Assembly (NCBI RefSeq): GCF_002159335.1
Contig: NZ_NFHP01000005.1
Coordinates: 124,001-188,000 of the forward strand
Origin: Collinsella sp. An7
Lineage (GTDB): Bacteria > Actinomycetota > Coriobacteriia > Coriobacteriales > Coriobacteriaceae
Length of the DNA stretch: 64,000 nucleotides
Direction of reading: 5' to 3'
Position 1 is the first letter of the stretch. Every line of letters begins with the position of its first letter. The notes under the pieces were generated by a model, which did no database searches, was not told where the DNA came from, and saw nothing but the letters and a program-made list of their open reading frames with translations. Shown here in pieces: positions 37,507 to 48,215 of the stretch. Both the position numbers and the translations under genes were made by a program.

Positions 37507-39525
37507 TTAGAAGAGGTCGTCGATTTCCGCTAGCCACACCCTCGCGCTCGCGTCGCTCGGCATGCGCCAGTCGCCGCGGGGCGAGAGCGTTACCGACCCC
37601 ACCTTGGGCCCGTCGGGCAGGCAGCTCCGCTTGAACTGCTGGGCAAAGAAGCGCCGGTAGAACACGCGCAGCCAGGAGAGGATCGTCTCGCGGTCATAGT
37701 CGCCCGCAAACGAGCGGCACGCCATGCGGAAGATCTTGCCCGGCGTAAAGCCAAAGCGCAGCAGGTAGTAGAGGAAGTAATCGTGGAGCTCGTAGGGGCC
37801 CACCAGGTCCTCGGTCTTCTGGGCAATCTGGCCGTCGCCCGTCGGCGGCAGCAGCTCCGGCGAGACGGGGGTGTCGAGGATGTCGAGCAGCGTCTCCTCG
37901 ATCTGTCCGCCAAAGACGCCTGCCGCGTAGCGCACGAGGTGCCGCACGAGGGTCTTGGGCACGCTCGCGTTGACGGCGTACATGCTCATATGGTCGCCGT
38001 TGTAGGTGGCCCAACCGAGCGCAAGCTCGGAGAGGTCGCCCGTGCCGATCACAAAGCCGCCCTGCTGGTTGGCGAGGTCCATGAGAATCTGGGTGCGCTC
38101 GCGCGCCTGGCTGTTCTCATAGGTGACGTCGGTCTTGGCGGAATCGTGCCCGATATCGGCAAAATGCTGCTCCACAGCCGCGTGGATCGAGATCTCGCGG
38201 AAGTCGCAGCCGAGCGCCTCGGCAAGCGTCTGGGCGTTGGTCTTGGTGCGCACCGTCGTGCCAAAGCCTGGCATCGAGACCGCAGTGATCCCCTTGCGCG
38301 GAAGGCTCAGCAGGTCGAAGGCGCGGACCGTCACGAGCAGGGCGAGTGTGGAATCGAGCCCGCCCGAGAGGCCGATGACGGCGTGGCGGGTGCTCGTGTG
38401 CGCGAGGCGCGTGGCGAGGCCATGAGCCTGCAGGTTCAAGATCTCCTCGCAGCGCTCGGCAAGGTCGCCCCTATCCTCCGGAACGAAGGGCGCCTGCGGA
38501 AAGACCCGGTCCGCTTCAAGGGCAGAGCGCAGAACGACCGTGGCCTCAGCACGCTCCTCGGGCGCGCCCGCAAACGAGAAGCCGACCTCCTGCGTGCCGC
38601 CGCGGGAGAAGAGCGGACGCTGCCAAGTGGTGGAACGCCGCCGCTCGGCTACAAGGCGGTCGAGGTCGACGTCGGCGACCGCCATATCGCAGCTAAAGAG
38701 CGGCGTGCGGGCAAGAATCGAGCCGTTCTCGGCCACAAGGTTCTCCCCGGCAAACACGAGGTCGGTCGTGGACTCGCCCTCCCCCGCGTCGGCGTAAAGG
38801 TAAGCGCAGAAGAGCCGCGCCGACTGCTGCGACACGAGGCTGTGGCGATAGGCCGTCTTGCCGATGACCTCGTCAGAAGCGGAGGCGTTCATGATGACCG
38901 TTGCGTCCTGCTCGAGCGCCATGGCCACACTCGGCGGATCGGCGACCCAGAGGTCCTCGCAGACCTCCACGCCTATCGCCACGGCGCCCATTCCCGGGTC
39001 GGTACAACGGTAGACAAGGCCCGAACCCAGCGGAACCATCCCGCCGGCAAAGCTCACGAAGCTGCCGCCCCTCAACGGCGCGGGGGTAAACCAGCGGCGC
39101 TCGTAGAACTCGCCGTAGTTGGGAAGGTAGGCCTTGGCGGTCAGGCCGATGAGCCGGCCGGCGCAGCACGCGGCGGCGCAATTGTAGAGCGCAGAACCGT
39201 GCGCAACGGGCACGCCGACCGTAAAGAAGACCGGCAGTTCGGCCGTCTCGGCAAGGATGCGAGAGAGCTCGCGCTCACACGAGCGCAGGAGTGTGCGGTC
39301 CAAAAAGAGGTCCGCGCAGGTGTAGCCCGTAAGGCAGAGCTCGGGGAGCGCCAGCGCGCTTACGCCGCGCTCGGCCGCAGCGCGTACGGTGGCGATGATG
39401 GCATCCGCGTTGCCCTCCACATCCGCCACGCGGATACGGGGCGTCGCCGCCGCCACGCGGAAGAACCCGTCCCCGCCGCCCGCGCCGGCACCGTTGCCAA
39501 CGCCGGCGTACACCAGCTCGTCCAT
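37507..39525 (-). CDS. nadE: Glutamine-dependent NAD+ synthetase
   Basis: 672 aa two-domain enzyme amidating deamido-NAD. The N-terminal nitrilase-like glutaminase (about residues 25-320) has Glu in ALPELCLTGY, Lys in TAKAYLPNYGEFYERRWF and Cys in GVEVCEDLW. The C-terminal synthetase has the PP-loop LSGGLDSTLAL, TGDLSELALGW and a C-terminal PSGDW-like region. The ATG at 39525 has GAGAGGAG 5 nt upstream, and TACAATGGG lies about 50 nt upstream. Full length, single gene. Confidence 0.96.
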   Translation of the reverse strand: MDELVYAGVGNGAGAGGGDGFFRVAAATPRIRVADVEGNADAIIATVRAAAERGVSALALPELCLTGYTCADLFLDRTLLRSCERELSRILAETAELPVFFTVGVPVAHGSALYNCAAACCAGRLIGLTAKAYLPNYGEFYERRWFTPAPLRGGSFVSFAGGMVPLGSGLVYRCTDPGMGAVAIGVEVCEDLWVADPPSVAMALEQDATVIMNASASDEVIGKTAYRHSLVSQQSARLFCAYLYADAGEGESTTDLVFAGENLVAENGSILARTPLFSCDMAVADVDLDRLVAERRRSTTWQRPLFSRGGTQEVGFSFAGAPEERAEATVVLRSALEADRVFPQAPFVPEDRGDLAERCEEILNLQAHGLATRLAHTSTRHAVIGLSGGLDSTLALLVTVRAFDLLSLPRKGITAVSMPGFGTTVRTKTNAQTLAEALGCDFREISIHAAVEQHFADIGHDSAKTDVTYENSQARERTQILMDLANQQGGFVIGTGDLSELALGWATYNGDHMSMYAVNASVPKTLVRHLVRYAAGVFGGQIEETLLDILDTPVSPELLPPTGDGQIAQKTEDLVGPYELHDYFLYYLLRFGFTPGKIFRMACRSFAGDYDRETILSWLRVFYRRFFAQQFKRSCLPDGPKVGSVTLSPRGDWRMPSDASARVWLAEIDDLF

Positions 39526-39574
39526 CTCGTCTCCTCTCGCCGCGGGCCCTGCCCGGCTGTGATTCACGGCCCCC

Positions 39575-39580
39575 ATTGTA
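39575..39580 (-). promoter_or_regulatory. Candidate -10 box (TACAATGGG) of nadE
   Basis: TACAAT on the minus strand 50 nt upstream of the nadE ATG, followed by GGG as in the mraZ and murF promoters. The rest of the 342-bp gap (to 39867) is GC-rich and shows no further feature. Confidence 0.45.
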
Positions 39581-39867
39581 CCGCCGCGTGCGCGCGTGGG
39601 CGCGACGGGGAGCCCGGGCGTTGCCGACGGGCGGGGCGCCGTCCCGGCCCTCGCGCCGCGGCGCCCTCGCGATGCGCCGCGCCGCTGCGGCCCCGCGGCG
39701 CCCCGTGCCGTATCTGTCCATCCCGCGCTCTTCTTGCATGCCGCCCCGCCGGATGCCCCCGGCGGGTATCACCTCTGTGGAATCGGCCTCACGAGCGCGC
39801 CGGCGCACCGCGGGCGCGCTACCGTGAAAGCCCGAACATTCCTGCCATGAACGGAGGCACTCGAACC

Positions 39868-40956
39868 ATGGCTTCTACGTATATCGATCCCGACCAGCAG
39901 CAGCGCACGCGCGTGGTCACGCGCGACGACTCCCCCACCTCGACGGTACTGCCCGCCTCAAAGGCTGTCGGCTACACCCAGCCCATGCAGGTTAAACGCA
40001 GACTGCTAGACGATATCTCCATCCCACAGGTCATCGCCGGTGCCGCTGCCGCCGCGACCTCGATGGTGCTCGCCTCGCAGATCGGTATCGCCGGCTCGGT
40101 GATCGGCGCCGCGATGAGCTCGGCTGTTACCGTCATATCGTCGCAGCTCTACCGGCGCTTCCTCGACGCGAGCGCCGAGAAGCTCAAGCGCGGGAGCGAT
40201 GCGCTCAAAGACGCCGCCTTCTCTCATGCGGGGGCAAGCGATTACCCGCAAACGACCGGCAGCGTGCACCCGAGCGATACGTGCCTGGGGAGAGCCTCCG
40301 ACGCAGCGGACGCCACGCGACTTATGACCACCCCGGGAGTGAACGGTCAGCCCATCCACGGCGCCCGTGTGGCACCAGCCAAGCTCCGCGCGCGAGCAGC
40401 GGCCGAGCGGAGTGAGAGCCAGCGCAAGGTGGTTCTCTTCTCCGTCGCAGCAGCAGCCGCTGCCGTTGCCATCTGTACCATCGCTATCCTCGTATTTACG
40501 GGCGGCGCGGGCATTGGTACCAAGACCGAGCCGCTCTTTGCCCCGCAGGCGACCGTTGACGAGCCGGCGGCCAACTCAAACGACACTGAAACCGCGGGCA
40601 CCGCGCCCGCACCCGAGACGACGTCGCCGGATACGGCAAAGCCCCAGTCGCCGAGCGCTGACAGCAGTACCCCATCGAACGGCGCGGTGAATTCTGGCAC
40701 GTCAACGGGCACGACAGGGGACTCCGGCACCGGCTCGTCCGATTCCAACAGCTCGGCCGGCATGGGAGGGACCCCCGGCACCGATACAGGCACGGGAAAC
40801 AGTGGGGCTGCTAGCGACGGAACCTCCAGCGGCAGCGGTGCAACCTCCAACAACTCGACGGCAGGCAACACATCCGGCGCCATCAGCGGAACGGACGGCA
40901 CCGGCGGCGCGGGCACCGGGACGAGCTCGGCGTCCTCGAGCAGCTCAGGCCAGTAG
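39868..40956 (+). CDS. Hypothetical membrane protein with Ser/Gly/Thr-rich tail
   Basis: 362 aa, family not recognised. The N-terminal 35 residues are polar. Residues about 50-85 form a small hydrophobic Ala/Gly-rich segment (IPQVIAGAAAAATSMVLASQ). A second clear membrane helix follows near 190 (VVLFSVAAAAAAVAICTIAILVF), and the last 140 residues are low-complexity Ser/Gly/Thr/Asn, probably an extracellular stalk. The ATG at 39868 has GGAGG 10 nt upstream; the frame open further upstream is antisense to nadE and rejected. Function unknown; surface-associated is an inference from topology. Confidence 0.7.
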   Translation: MASTYIDPDQQQRTRVVTRDDSPTSTVLPASKAVGYTQPMQVKRRLLDDISIPQVIAGAAAAATSMVLASQIGIAGSVIGAAMSSAVTVISSQLYRRFLDASAEKLKRGSDALKDAAFSHAGASDYPQTTGSVHPSDTCLGRASDAADATRLMTTPGVNGQPIHGARVAPAKLRARAAAERSESQRKVVLFSVAAAAAAVAICTIAILVFTGGAGIGTKTEPLFAPQATVDEPAANSNDTETAGTAPAPETTSPDTAKPQSPSADSSTPSNGAVNSGTSTGTTGDSGTGSSDSNSSAGMGGTPGTDTGTGNSGAASDGTSSGSGATSNNSTAGNTSGAISGTDGTGGAGTGTSSASSSSSGQ

Positions 40957-41194
40957 CCGTTCGGCCGAGGCGGTCCCCAAAGAAGGGATATCGTTGCCGC
41001 GCCGGGCTAATCGGCAGCCGGGCAAACCGAGATGCGCAGGTCGGAGCCTATCCTCCCCTTCGCCGCATGAGCTCCGGCGTTAGCCGGGACAAACGAAAAG
41101 GCGCACGCCTGTGGCCAGCCACCATGACCCCCTAGGGTAATCCTGGCCGCGGGGCCGATGGTAAGATAGGGAGAAACGCAGCAGAAAGGAAGCC

Positions 41195-42619
41195 ATGAAC
41201 CAGCGCATCAATCGCCCCGCACTTTCTCTGGGCAACCATATCTACCTCTACCAGCTTCTCAAAACGGCCCTCGGCACCGGCAAGCAGACGTTTCTCCCCG
41301 CTGTTGAGGAGGCGCTTGCGGCCGAGCAGTTCACCGCCGAAGATCTTGGGCTTGCCGACACGCGAGCGCTCCTTGAGGAGCTGAGCGACTTCATCGACCT
41401 TAAGGTCTTTAAGGGCGGGCGCATCTACGCCACCGTCGTGGCGCAGCCGGCGTGGGATGAGGCACTCGCAGCGGCGAGCAGCACCGAGAAGGAGAGCGCA
41501 AAGGTAGGCGGCAAGTCTTGGAAGCGCAAGAAGTCCGATAAGAGCCTGCGCCCGGTCAGGCCGCGCCGCGTTAAGCGGGCAGAGCCCGAGGCCGACAAAG
41601 AGATTGAGGCGGTAGCCGAGGAACCGGTAGCTCCCGAGGACGCTGCCGCGAACGACGCCGCGCAACCCGTTACGCCCGCGAAGCCCAAACCAGCTGCAGA
41701 AGAGGCCGCGTCTACCGGCGTGGAGCCGACCAAGGGTAACGCCGACGGCGTGGAGGTAGCCACCACTGAGACAGAGGACGTGCCGGCCGTGCCGTCGCCT
41801 GCCATGACGGAACCGGCACCCGAGCCCCTCGCGGCTGAGGCCAACAAAGAACCCCCTCTCCCCTCCGATGCACAAGGCGACAACACGTCCGACGAGCCCA
41901 CCGCGGTATACCCCATCTCGACCCCGCACATCTCCCTCACCGTGGTCTACGACCCGGGCGCCGAGGACGATACCGAGCTTGCGCAAGATGAGCAGAAGCC
42001 GGATGCGCCGGAAGCCGAGCAAACGGCTGGCAAAGCGAACGAACGTAACGCGCACCGCGAGACAATGGAGCATACCGATTCGGGCACTGCCTCGCCTACT
42101 GATACACCCAAAACCGCCACGCACCCCGTGCCGCAGCCGACGGTCAATCCCGCCGCTGCGAACGCACCGGCAAGCGCGCCGACATCCGACAAGCCGTCCC
42201 CACAGGCAGCAGCGCCAACAACCACCGCGGAGCCGGAGCCTGCGGCGCCCCGTCCCGAGCCCGCGCCCGAGCCCGCCCAACGCGAGGCTCCCGCCCGAGC
42301 GGCACGCCCGAGCGCTCCCGTCGCCGACTACCCGGTCGACTTCGCGCGCGAGGTCTATTGCCCCGGCGACCTGCTCGTTGCGCTCACACACCTACTCCCC
42401 TATGGCGCCGATGTCCTAGGCATCCTGAGCGCGTACTTTGACATCGCCAAGCTCGCGGGGACGATCGAGGGCGGCCGCACCCGCGCGACCTTCCCGGCGG
42501 GCTACATCCGCGACGGTGAGCGGCACGAGGTGGGCGTCACCATCAAGAAGCGCACCGGCAAAGCGGCAGCCGGATGTCAGACGTGGGCGATCGCGGCAGT
42601 CGAGCACGACGCCGAGTAG
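41195..42619 (+). CDS. Hypothetical protein with conserved ends and a long disordered middle
   Basis: 474 aa, not recognised. The N-terminal ~90 residues look folded (HIYLYQLLKTALGTGKQTFLP, then an alpha-helical part). Residues about 100-375 are Ala/Pro/Glu/Thr-rich and disordered with a basic patch (WKRKKSDKSLRPVRPRRVKR). The last ~90 residues form a second folded domain (YPVDFAREVYCPGDLL, then FDIAKLAGTIEGGRTRATF). No membrane helix or signal. The ATG at 41195 follows GAAAGGAA. Ends in a shared terminator with the convergent ROK gene. Confidence 0.72.
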   Translation: MNQRINRPALSLGNHIYLYQLLKTALGTGKQTFLPAVEEALAAEQFTAEDLGLADTRALLEELSDFIDLKVFKGGRIYATVVAQPAWDEALAAASSTEKESAKVGGKSWKRKKSDKSLRPVRPRRVKRAEPEADKEIEAVAEEPVAPEDAAANDAAQPVTPAKPKPAAEEAASTGVEPTKGNADGVEVATTETEDVPAVPSPAMTEPAPEPLAAEANKEPPLPSDAQGDNTSDEPTAVYPISTPHISLTVVYDPGAEDDTELAQDEQKPDAPEAEQTAGKANERNAHRETMEHTDSGTASPTDTPKTATHPVPQPTVNPAAANAPASAPTSDKPSPQAAAPTTTAEPEPAAPRPEPAPEPAQREAPARAARPSAPVADYPVDFAREVYCPGDLLVALTHLLPYGADVLGILSAYFDIAKLAGTIEGGRTRATFPAGYIRDGERHEVGVTIKKRTGKAAAGCQTWAIAAVEHDAE

Positions 42620-42643
42620 CACACGACACCGATACCAAACAAA

Positions 42644-42685
42644 GCCGGGCGGCACTCCACAGAGGATGTGCCGCCCGGCCTCTAT
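42644..42685. terminator. Bidirectional terminator between convergent genes
   Basis: Perfect 12-bp stem GCCGGGCGGCAC (42644-42655) with GTGCCGCCCGGC (42668-42679), flanked by AAACAAA on one side and TCTATT on the other. Confidence 0.82.
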
Positions 42686-42718
42686 TCGCCGAACTTTTTA
42701 CTCGCGCAGACCCTCGTC

Positions 42719-43615
42719 CTACTCCTCCAGCGCACGACGGGCGAGCTCAAGCCCGCCCAGGATGCCCTGGTTGCCCTCGAGCGAATTGTTCACGATGTAG
42801 GAATCGAGGTCATCCATCTCGGGCGTTACGAGGTACCCGTTGAGGTACTCGGCGACCTTCTTGCGCGCGACCTGAACGATGGGCGTGTGGTCGGCCACGC
42901 CGCCGCCGATGATGACCTTCTTGGGCGCATAGCAGAGGATAAAGTCCATGAGCGCCTGACCGAGATAGCCACCCAGCAGGTCCATGGCAAAGTCGTCATC
43001 GGCAAGCTCGCCGGCACTCTTGCCGCCCCAGCGCTTTGCCACGCCCGGCCCGGCAACGAGCCCCTCGAGGCAGTTGGCGTGGAAGGGGCAGCCCGACTCG
43101 CCCTCGGGCATGGGGTCGCGCGGGTCGCGGGTCAGCAGAATATGCCCCGCCTCGGGGTGCAGCATACCGTGGATGAGCTTGCCGCCCACCATCACGCCCG
43201 CACCCACGCCGGTGCCGATGGTGAGGTAGAGCACGTCCTCAAGGCCCTTGGCACAACCGAAGGTGACCTCACCCAAGCAGGCGATGTTGACGTCGGTGTC
43301 GTACCCCATGGGAATATCAAAGCTCGACTTGAGCGTACCCAGCAGGTCAAAGTCGCGCCAGGCGAGCTTGGGCGTCGTGAGAATCTGGCCAAAACGCGGA
43401 GAGGCCGGATCGACTGCTGTCGGGCCAAAGGCACCCACACCGAGCGCCTTGATTCCCCGATCGGCAAACCACTCTGCGCACGCGCGCACGGTCTCCTCGG
43501 GCGTGGTGGTGTCAAAGCGCCCGCGCTCGACGATCGTCCCGTCCGCATAGCCCGTTGCACAAACCATTTTGGTTCCGCCCGCCTCGAGCGAACCCAACAG
43601 AACCTGATCGGACAT
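42719..43615 (-). CDS. ROK family sugar kinase, fructokinase-like
   Basis: 298 aa ATP-dependent hexose kinase. N-terminal phosphate loop LGSLEAGGTKMVCA; sugar-binding DTDVNIACLGE; TIGTGVGAG; and the zinc site in EAGHILLTRDP with GCPFHANCLEGL, the H-x(n)-C-x-x-H-x-x-C pattern of ROK fructokinases. GGVADHTPIV ends the ATPase core. GGGGAG precedes the ATG. A TATCCT -10-like box lies near 43657. The spacing of the Zn motif favours fructokinase over glucokinase. Single gene. Confidence 0.9.
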   Translation of the reverse strand: MSDQVLLGSLEAGGTKMVCATGYADGTIVERGRFDTTTPEETVRACAEWFADRGIKALGVGAFGPTAVDPASPRFGQILTTPKLAWRDFDLLGTLKSSFDIPMGYDTDVNIACLGEVTFGCAKGLEDVLYLTIGTGVGAGVMVGGKLIHGMLHPEAGHILLTRDPRDPMPEGESGCPFHANCLEGLVAGPGVAKRWGGKSAGELADDDFAMDLLGGYLGQALMDFILCYAPKKVIIGGGVADHTPIVQVARKKVAEYLNGYLVTPEMDDLDSYIVNNSLEGNQGILGGLELARRALEE

Positions 43616-43845
43616 CTCTGCTCCCCTCGACGCCGCAGGATTGTGAAATCGTTCTCAGGATAGCACAGCCGACCGCAGCTACCTGCGGCGCTTGGGACAA
43701 AGTGGCATCTTGCTGCATTTATCGCCCAAGCGCAGCGTGCGCAAAGACTGGGAGGTAGGCGACGACCGAGCATCCCTGGGCAGCAGACGCCACGCAAGCG
43801 CGTGTAGGCTGCCCGACGCCTGCCGCCCCTTACGCCGCCGACCCG

Positions 43846-45525
<1,680 letters not shown>

Positions 45526-45668
45526 GTAGAACTCCCTCCATCGCCGCGGGCCCTCCCCCGCAGCGCGCCGTATGCGTCTTGCTGCGCTTCATCGTCTCAG
45601 GTAGCAGGCGGTAAGGCGAGAGCTTCGCGCATGTTTCCATCGCGAAACCACCACTTCGACCCCCTCTC

Positions 45669-45697
45669 ATGATAGAACGTATATTCGTCAAACACAA
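45669..45697 (-). promoter_or_regulatory. Candidate sigma-A promoter of ettA
   Basis: Minus strand -35 TTGTGT (45692-45697), 17-bp spacer, -10 TATCAT (45669-45674), about 145 nt upstream of the ettA ATG. Confidence 0.45.
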
Positions 45698-45772
45698 GTT
45701 CGATTTTCGGAGATTTTGGATTGCAGGTCTGATAGAATCGGGTCACGGCATTCGAGACGGGAGGTGGCCGAC

Positions 45773-46558
45773 ATGGGTCATGAGAGCACAACGGCAGAGA
45801 CGGCCTATTCACGCCTTGAGCTGGTGTGGGGCACCCCTGCCCTCGAGCGCCTGCGTGCCGCGACCGTGATGGTACTCGGTTGCGGCGGCGTGGGTTCCAA
45901 CTGCGTTGAGGCGCTTACGCGCGGCGGTATCGGGCGGCTCATCCTCGTTGATGGAGACGAGGTTGCACCGAGCAACATCAATCGGCAGGCCATCGCCTTT
46001 CCCGCAACCGTCGGGCGGCGCAAGGTGGAGGTCATGACCGAGATGGTGCGGGCCATCAACCCCGTTGCGGAGGTGGTGGCCTTTGACCGCTTTGTGCGCG
46101 CTGAGGACGTCGAAGGCCTCATGAGCGAGGCGCTCGATGCGGTGGACGGACAGCTCGACTTTGTGGTGGACGCCATCGACACCGTCTCTGCCAAGCTCGC
46201 CCTCGCCCAATGGGCGGAACACACGGCAACGCCGTTCATTGCGAGCATGGGAGGAGCCAACAAGCTCGACCCCAGCCAGCTGCGCATCTGCAGCATCTTT
46301 GACACAGCAAACGACCCACTGGCCCGCACCATGCGCAAAGAATGCCGCAAGCGGGGCATTTGCAAGCTCACCGTGCTCTCCTCGTTTGAGCAGCCGCGCA
46401 CACTACCCGTGAGCGGAGCCACAATGGGCGAGCCCGACGCCGAAGGACGCCGGCCGGTGCTTGGAACAGCCTCCTACCTGCCGCCGATCATGGGGCAGGT
46501 AATCGCGGGGCACGTCATCCGCACGCTTGTGAGCGCCGTTGTTGATGGAGAGCTCTGA
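45773..46558 (+). CDS. tcdA: tRNA threonylcarbamoyladenosine dehydratase
   Basis: 261 aa E1-like (ThiF superfamily) enzyme that cyclises t6A37 to ct6A. The Rossmann ATP site VLGCGGVGSNCVEALTRGG, the Arg finger region VAPSNINRQAIA, VVDAIDTVSAKLAL and the C-terminal LGTASYLPPIMGQVIAGHVI are family features. The ATG at 45773 has GGGAGG 8 nt upstream. It overlaps tatD by one nucleotide pair (TGATG). A -10-like TAGAAT lies about 40 nt upstream. Confidence 0.93.
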   Translation: MGHESTTAETAYSRLELVWGTPALERLRAATVMVLGCGGVGSNCVEALTRGGIGRLILVDGDEVAPSNINRQAIAFPATVGRRKVEVMTEMVRAINPVAEVVAFDRFVRAEDVEGLMSEALDAVDGQLDFVVDAIDTVSAKLALAQWAEHTATPFIASMGGANKLDPSQLRICSIFDTANDPLARTMRKECRKRGICKLTVLSSFEQPRTLPVSGATMGEPDAEGRRPVLGTASYLPPIMGQVIAGHVIRTLVSAVVDGEL

Positions 46559-47367
46559 TGGACGCGGGTACTCGGCAGTTCCCCCTCGTGGATATGCACT
46601 GCCATCTCGACCGCATGACAAATGCCCGAGATGTCGCACGCGGCGCAGCGAAACGCAACATCGCCATCTTCTGCACCACGGTCACGCCGCACGATGCCGA
46701 GCTGGCAAGAGGCTTTCTGTCCGATATGCCGAACGTCCGCGTGGGGGTCGGCCTCCATCCGTGGTGGCTCTCCGACGGGCGCTGCGGAGCGGCGGATATC
46801 GAGCGTGTCTCCCAGCTCGCTGCGACTAGCCCGTACATCGGAGAAGTCGGGCTCGACTTTGGCAAGCGCGGTGCCGTCACACAGGCAATCCAGCTGGAAG
46901 CGTTTGGACGCATCGTGCGTGCGATAGCCGAGCACCCGCTCCGACGGCGCGTTGCCTCGATCCACGCGATCCGCTCTGCTTGCGCGGTGCTCGACATACT
47001 CGAAGAGACGGGGGCAGCCGGACCGGGCGCTCCCGCAGGCACCTGTTGCATCTTCCACTGGTTCTCGGGGACTTCGGACGAGCTCGCCCGCGCGCGAAAG
47101 CTCGGCTGCTGTTTCTCGGTGAGCGAGCACATGCTCAAGAGCAAGCGCGGACGAGAGTACGCCCGTCAACTCCCTCTAGACCGCCTGCTGCTGGAAACGG
47201 ACGCGCCGCCCGGTCTTGACGCCCCCTACAGCGCCGAGGCCCTCGAGGCATCGCTCACGCGGGCGCTTGCGGGCATCGCGGAGCTTCGGGGCATCAACGC
47301 GGCGGAGCTGGGCCCGCTCATCGCGCGCAACAGCCTCGCGCTCCTCGAGTTGACGGGTTGGGCGTAA
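46558..47367 (+). CDS. TatD family metal-dependent hydrolase
   Basis: 269 aa TIM-barrel amidohydrolase of the TatD type (DNA/RNA 3' exonuclease or D-aminoacyl-tRNA deacylase activity is reported for the family). The metal-ligand HxH is in VDMHCHLDRM; GLHPWW, IGEVGLDFG, HWFSGT and LLETDAPPGLD give the remaining ligands. The ATG overlaps the tcdA stop, so the genes are translationally coupled. Somewhat divergent from canonical TatD in the middle section. Confidence 0.88.
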   Translation: MDAGTRQFPLVDMHCHLDRMTNARDVARGAAKRNIAIFCTTVTPHDAELARGFLSDMPNVRVGVGLHPWWLSDGRCGAADIERVSQLAATSPYIGEVGLDFGKRGAVTQAIQLEAFGRIVRAIAEHPLRRRVASIHAIRSACAVLDILEETGAAGPGAPAGTCCIFHWFSGTSDELARARKLGCCFSVSEHMLKSKRGREYARQLPLDRLLLETDAPPGLDAPYSAEALEASLTRALAGIAELRGINAAELGPLIARNSLALLELTGWA

Positions 47368-47469
47368 CCAGCACCCGCGCCGCGCGGGCAGCGGACCGGT
47401 GGCGCCCCGCGACGCCCCAAGACAGGGGCCGCCGTGCGCCGCGCTTGGAGAGCGACCTGCGCGGCGCCG

Positions 47470-48156
47470 CTACCGCGCCGTCCCGAACCGCTCGGGGGCG
47501 ACGGTGAGCAGGTCGTCAACCCGGTCGATGATGGCGTCGGCCGCATCCTGGGAGAAGCCGAAGCGCTCCTCGCGCTTGGCGAACACGGTGAGCCCGGCGC
47601 GCTTACCGGCGGTGATGCCCGGCACGGAGTCCTCCACGCAGCAGCACGCCTCGGCGGGAAGGCCGAGCTTGCGCAAGGTGTGCAGGTAGATCTGGGGGTC
47701 GGGCTTGCTCTCGGTAAAGTCCGCCCCCGAGACGATCACCTCGAAGGCGCCCGCGAGGTCGCAGGCCGCGAGCACCTCGCGGATGTTATCCAGGGGCGAC
47801 GAGGAGGCGAGCGCCACGCGCACCCCGCGCTCGGCAAGGCCGGCAAGGCACGCGTGCACCCCGGGGTTCAGAAGCGCGCCGTAGTCGCACGGGTGCTCGG
47901 CCGCCCACGCGTTGTAGGCGCGAGACGCCTCGGGGATGGAGAGGCGCCCCTTGCCCGCACGCTCGAGCCAGTCCACCATCATGCGGAGAAACGCCTGCGT
48001 CGACTGACCGACCTGCGCGTTCAGCTCCTCGTCGGTCACGCCGATGTCGAGCTCGTCGGCAAACGCGCGCAGCTCGTCCCAGTAGTGGCGCTCGGTATCA
48101 ACCAGAACGCCGTCCATGTCGAAGATGACCGCCTGAAAGGGAAAGCTCTCGGTCAC
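47470..48156 (-). CDS. HAD hydrolase, beta-phosphoglucomutase-like
   Basis: 228 aa HAD subfamily IA phosphatase/phosphomutase. Motif I FDMDGVLVDTE at the N-terminus, a helical cap with NPCDY-like sequence, motif II LASSSP, motif III lysine in ESKPDPQIY, and Mg-binding CCCVEDSVPGI. The GTG at 48156 is used because AAGGAGG lies 5 nt upstream; a longer frame upstream merely runs antisense through the next gene. Paralogue of the gene at 49423-50139, with an almost identical 40-residue C-terminal block. Confidence 0.9.
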   Translation of the reverse strand: MTESFPFQAVIFDMDGVLVDTERHYWDELRAFADELDIGVTDEELNAQVGQSTQAFLRMMVDWLERAGKGRLSIPEASRAYNAWAAEHPCDYGALLNPGVHACLAGLAERGVRVALASSSPLDNIREVLAACDLAGAFEVIVSGADFTESKPDPQIYLHTLRKLGLPAEACCCVEDSVPGITAGKRAGLTVFAKREERFGFSQDAADAIIDRVDDLLTVAPERFGTAR

Positions 48157-48215
48157 GGGTCCTCCTTGGTTCTCGCTTGCGCACGGCGCGGCGGCGCGGG
48201 GCATCCGTCCGCTCT

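Noticed and set aside
37783-39867. The upstream part of the long plus-strand frame that ends at 40956
   Set aside because: It runs antisense through nadE. The real gene starts at ATG 39868 behind GGAGG.
43778-43814. Hairpin GGGCAGC/GCTGCCC downstream of ettA
   Set aside because: Short stem with a long loop and no T-run; not convincing as a terminator.
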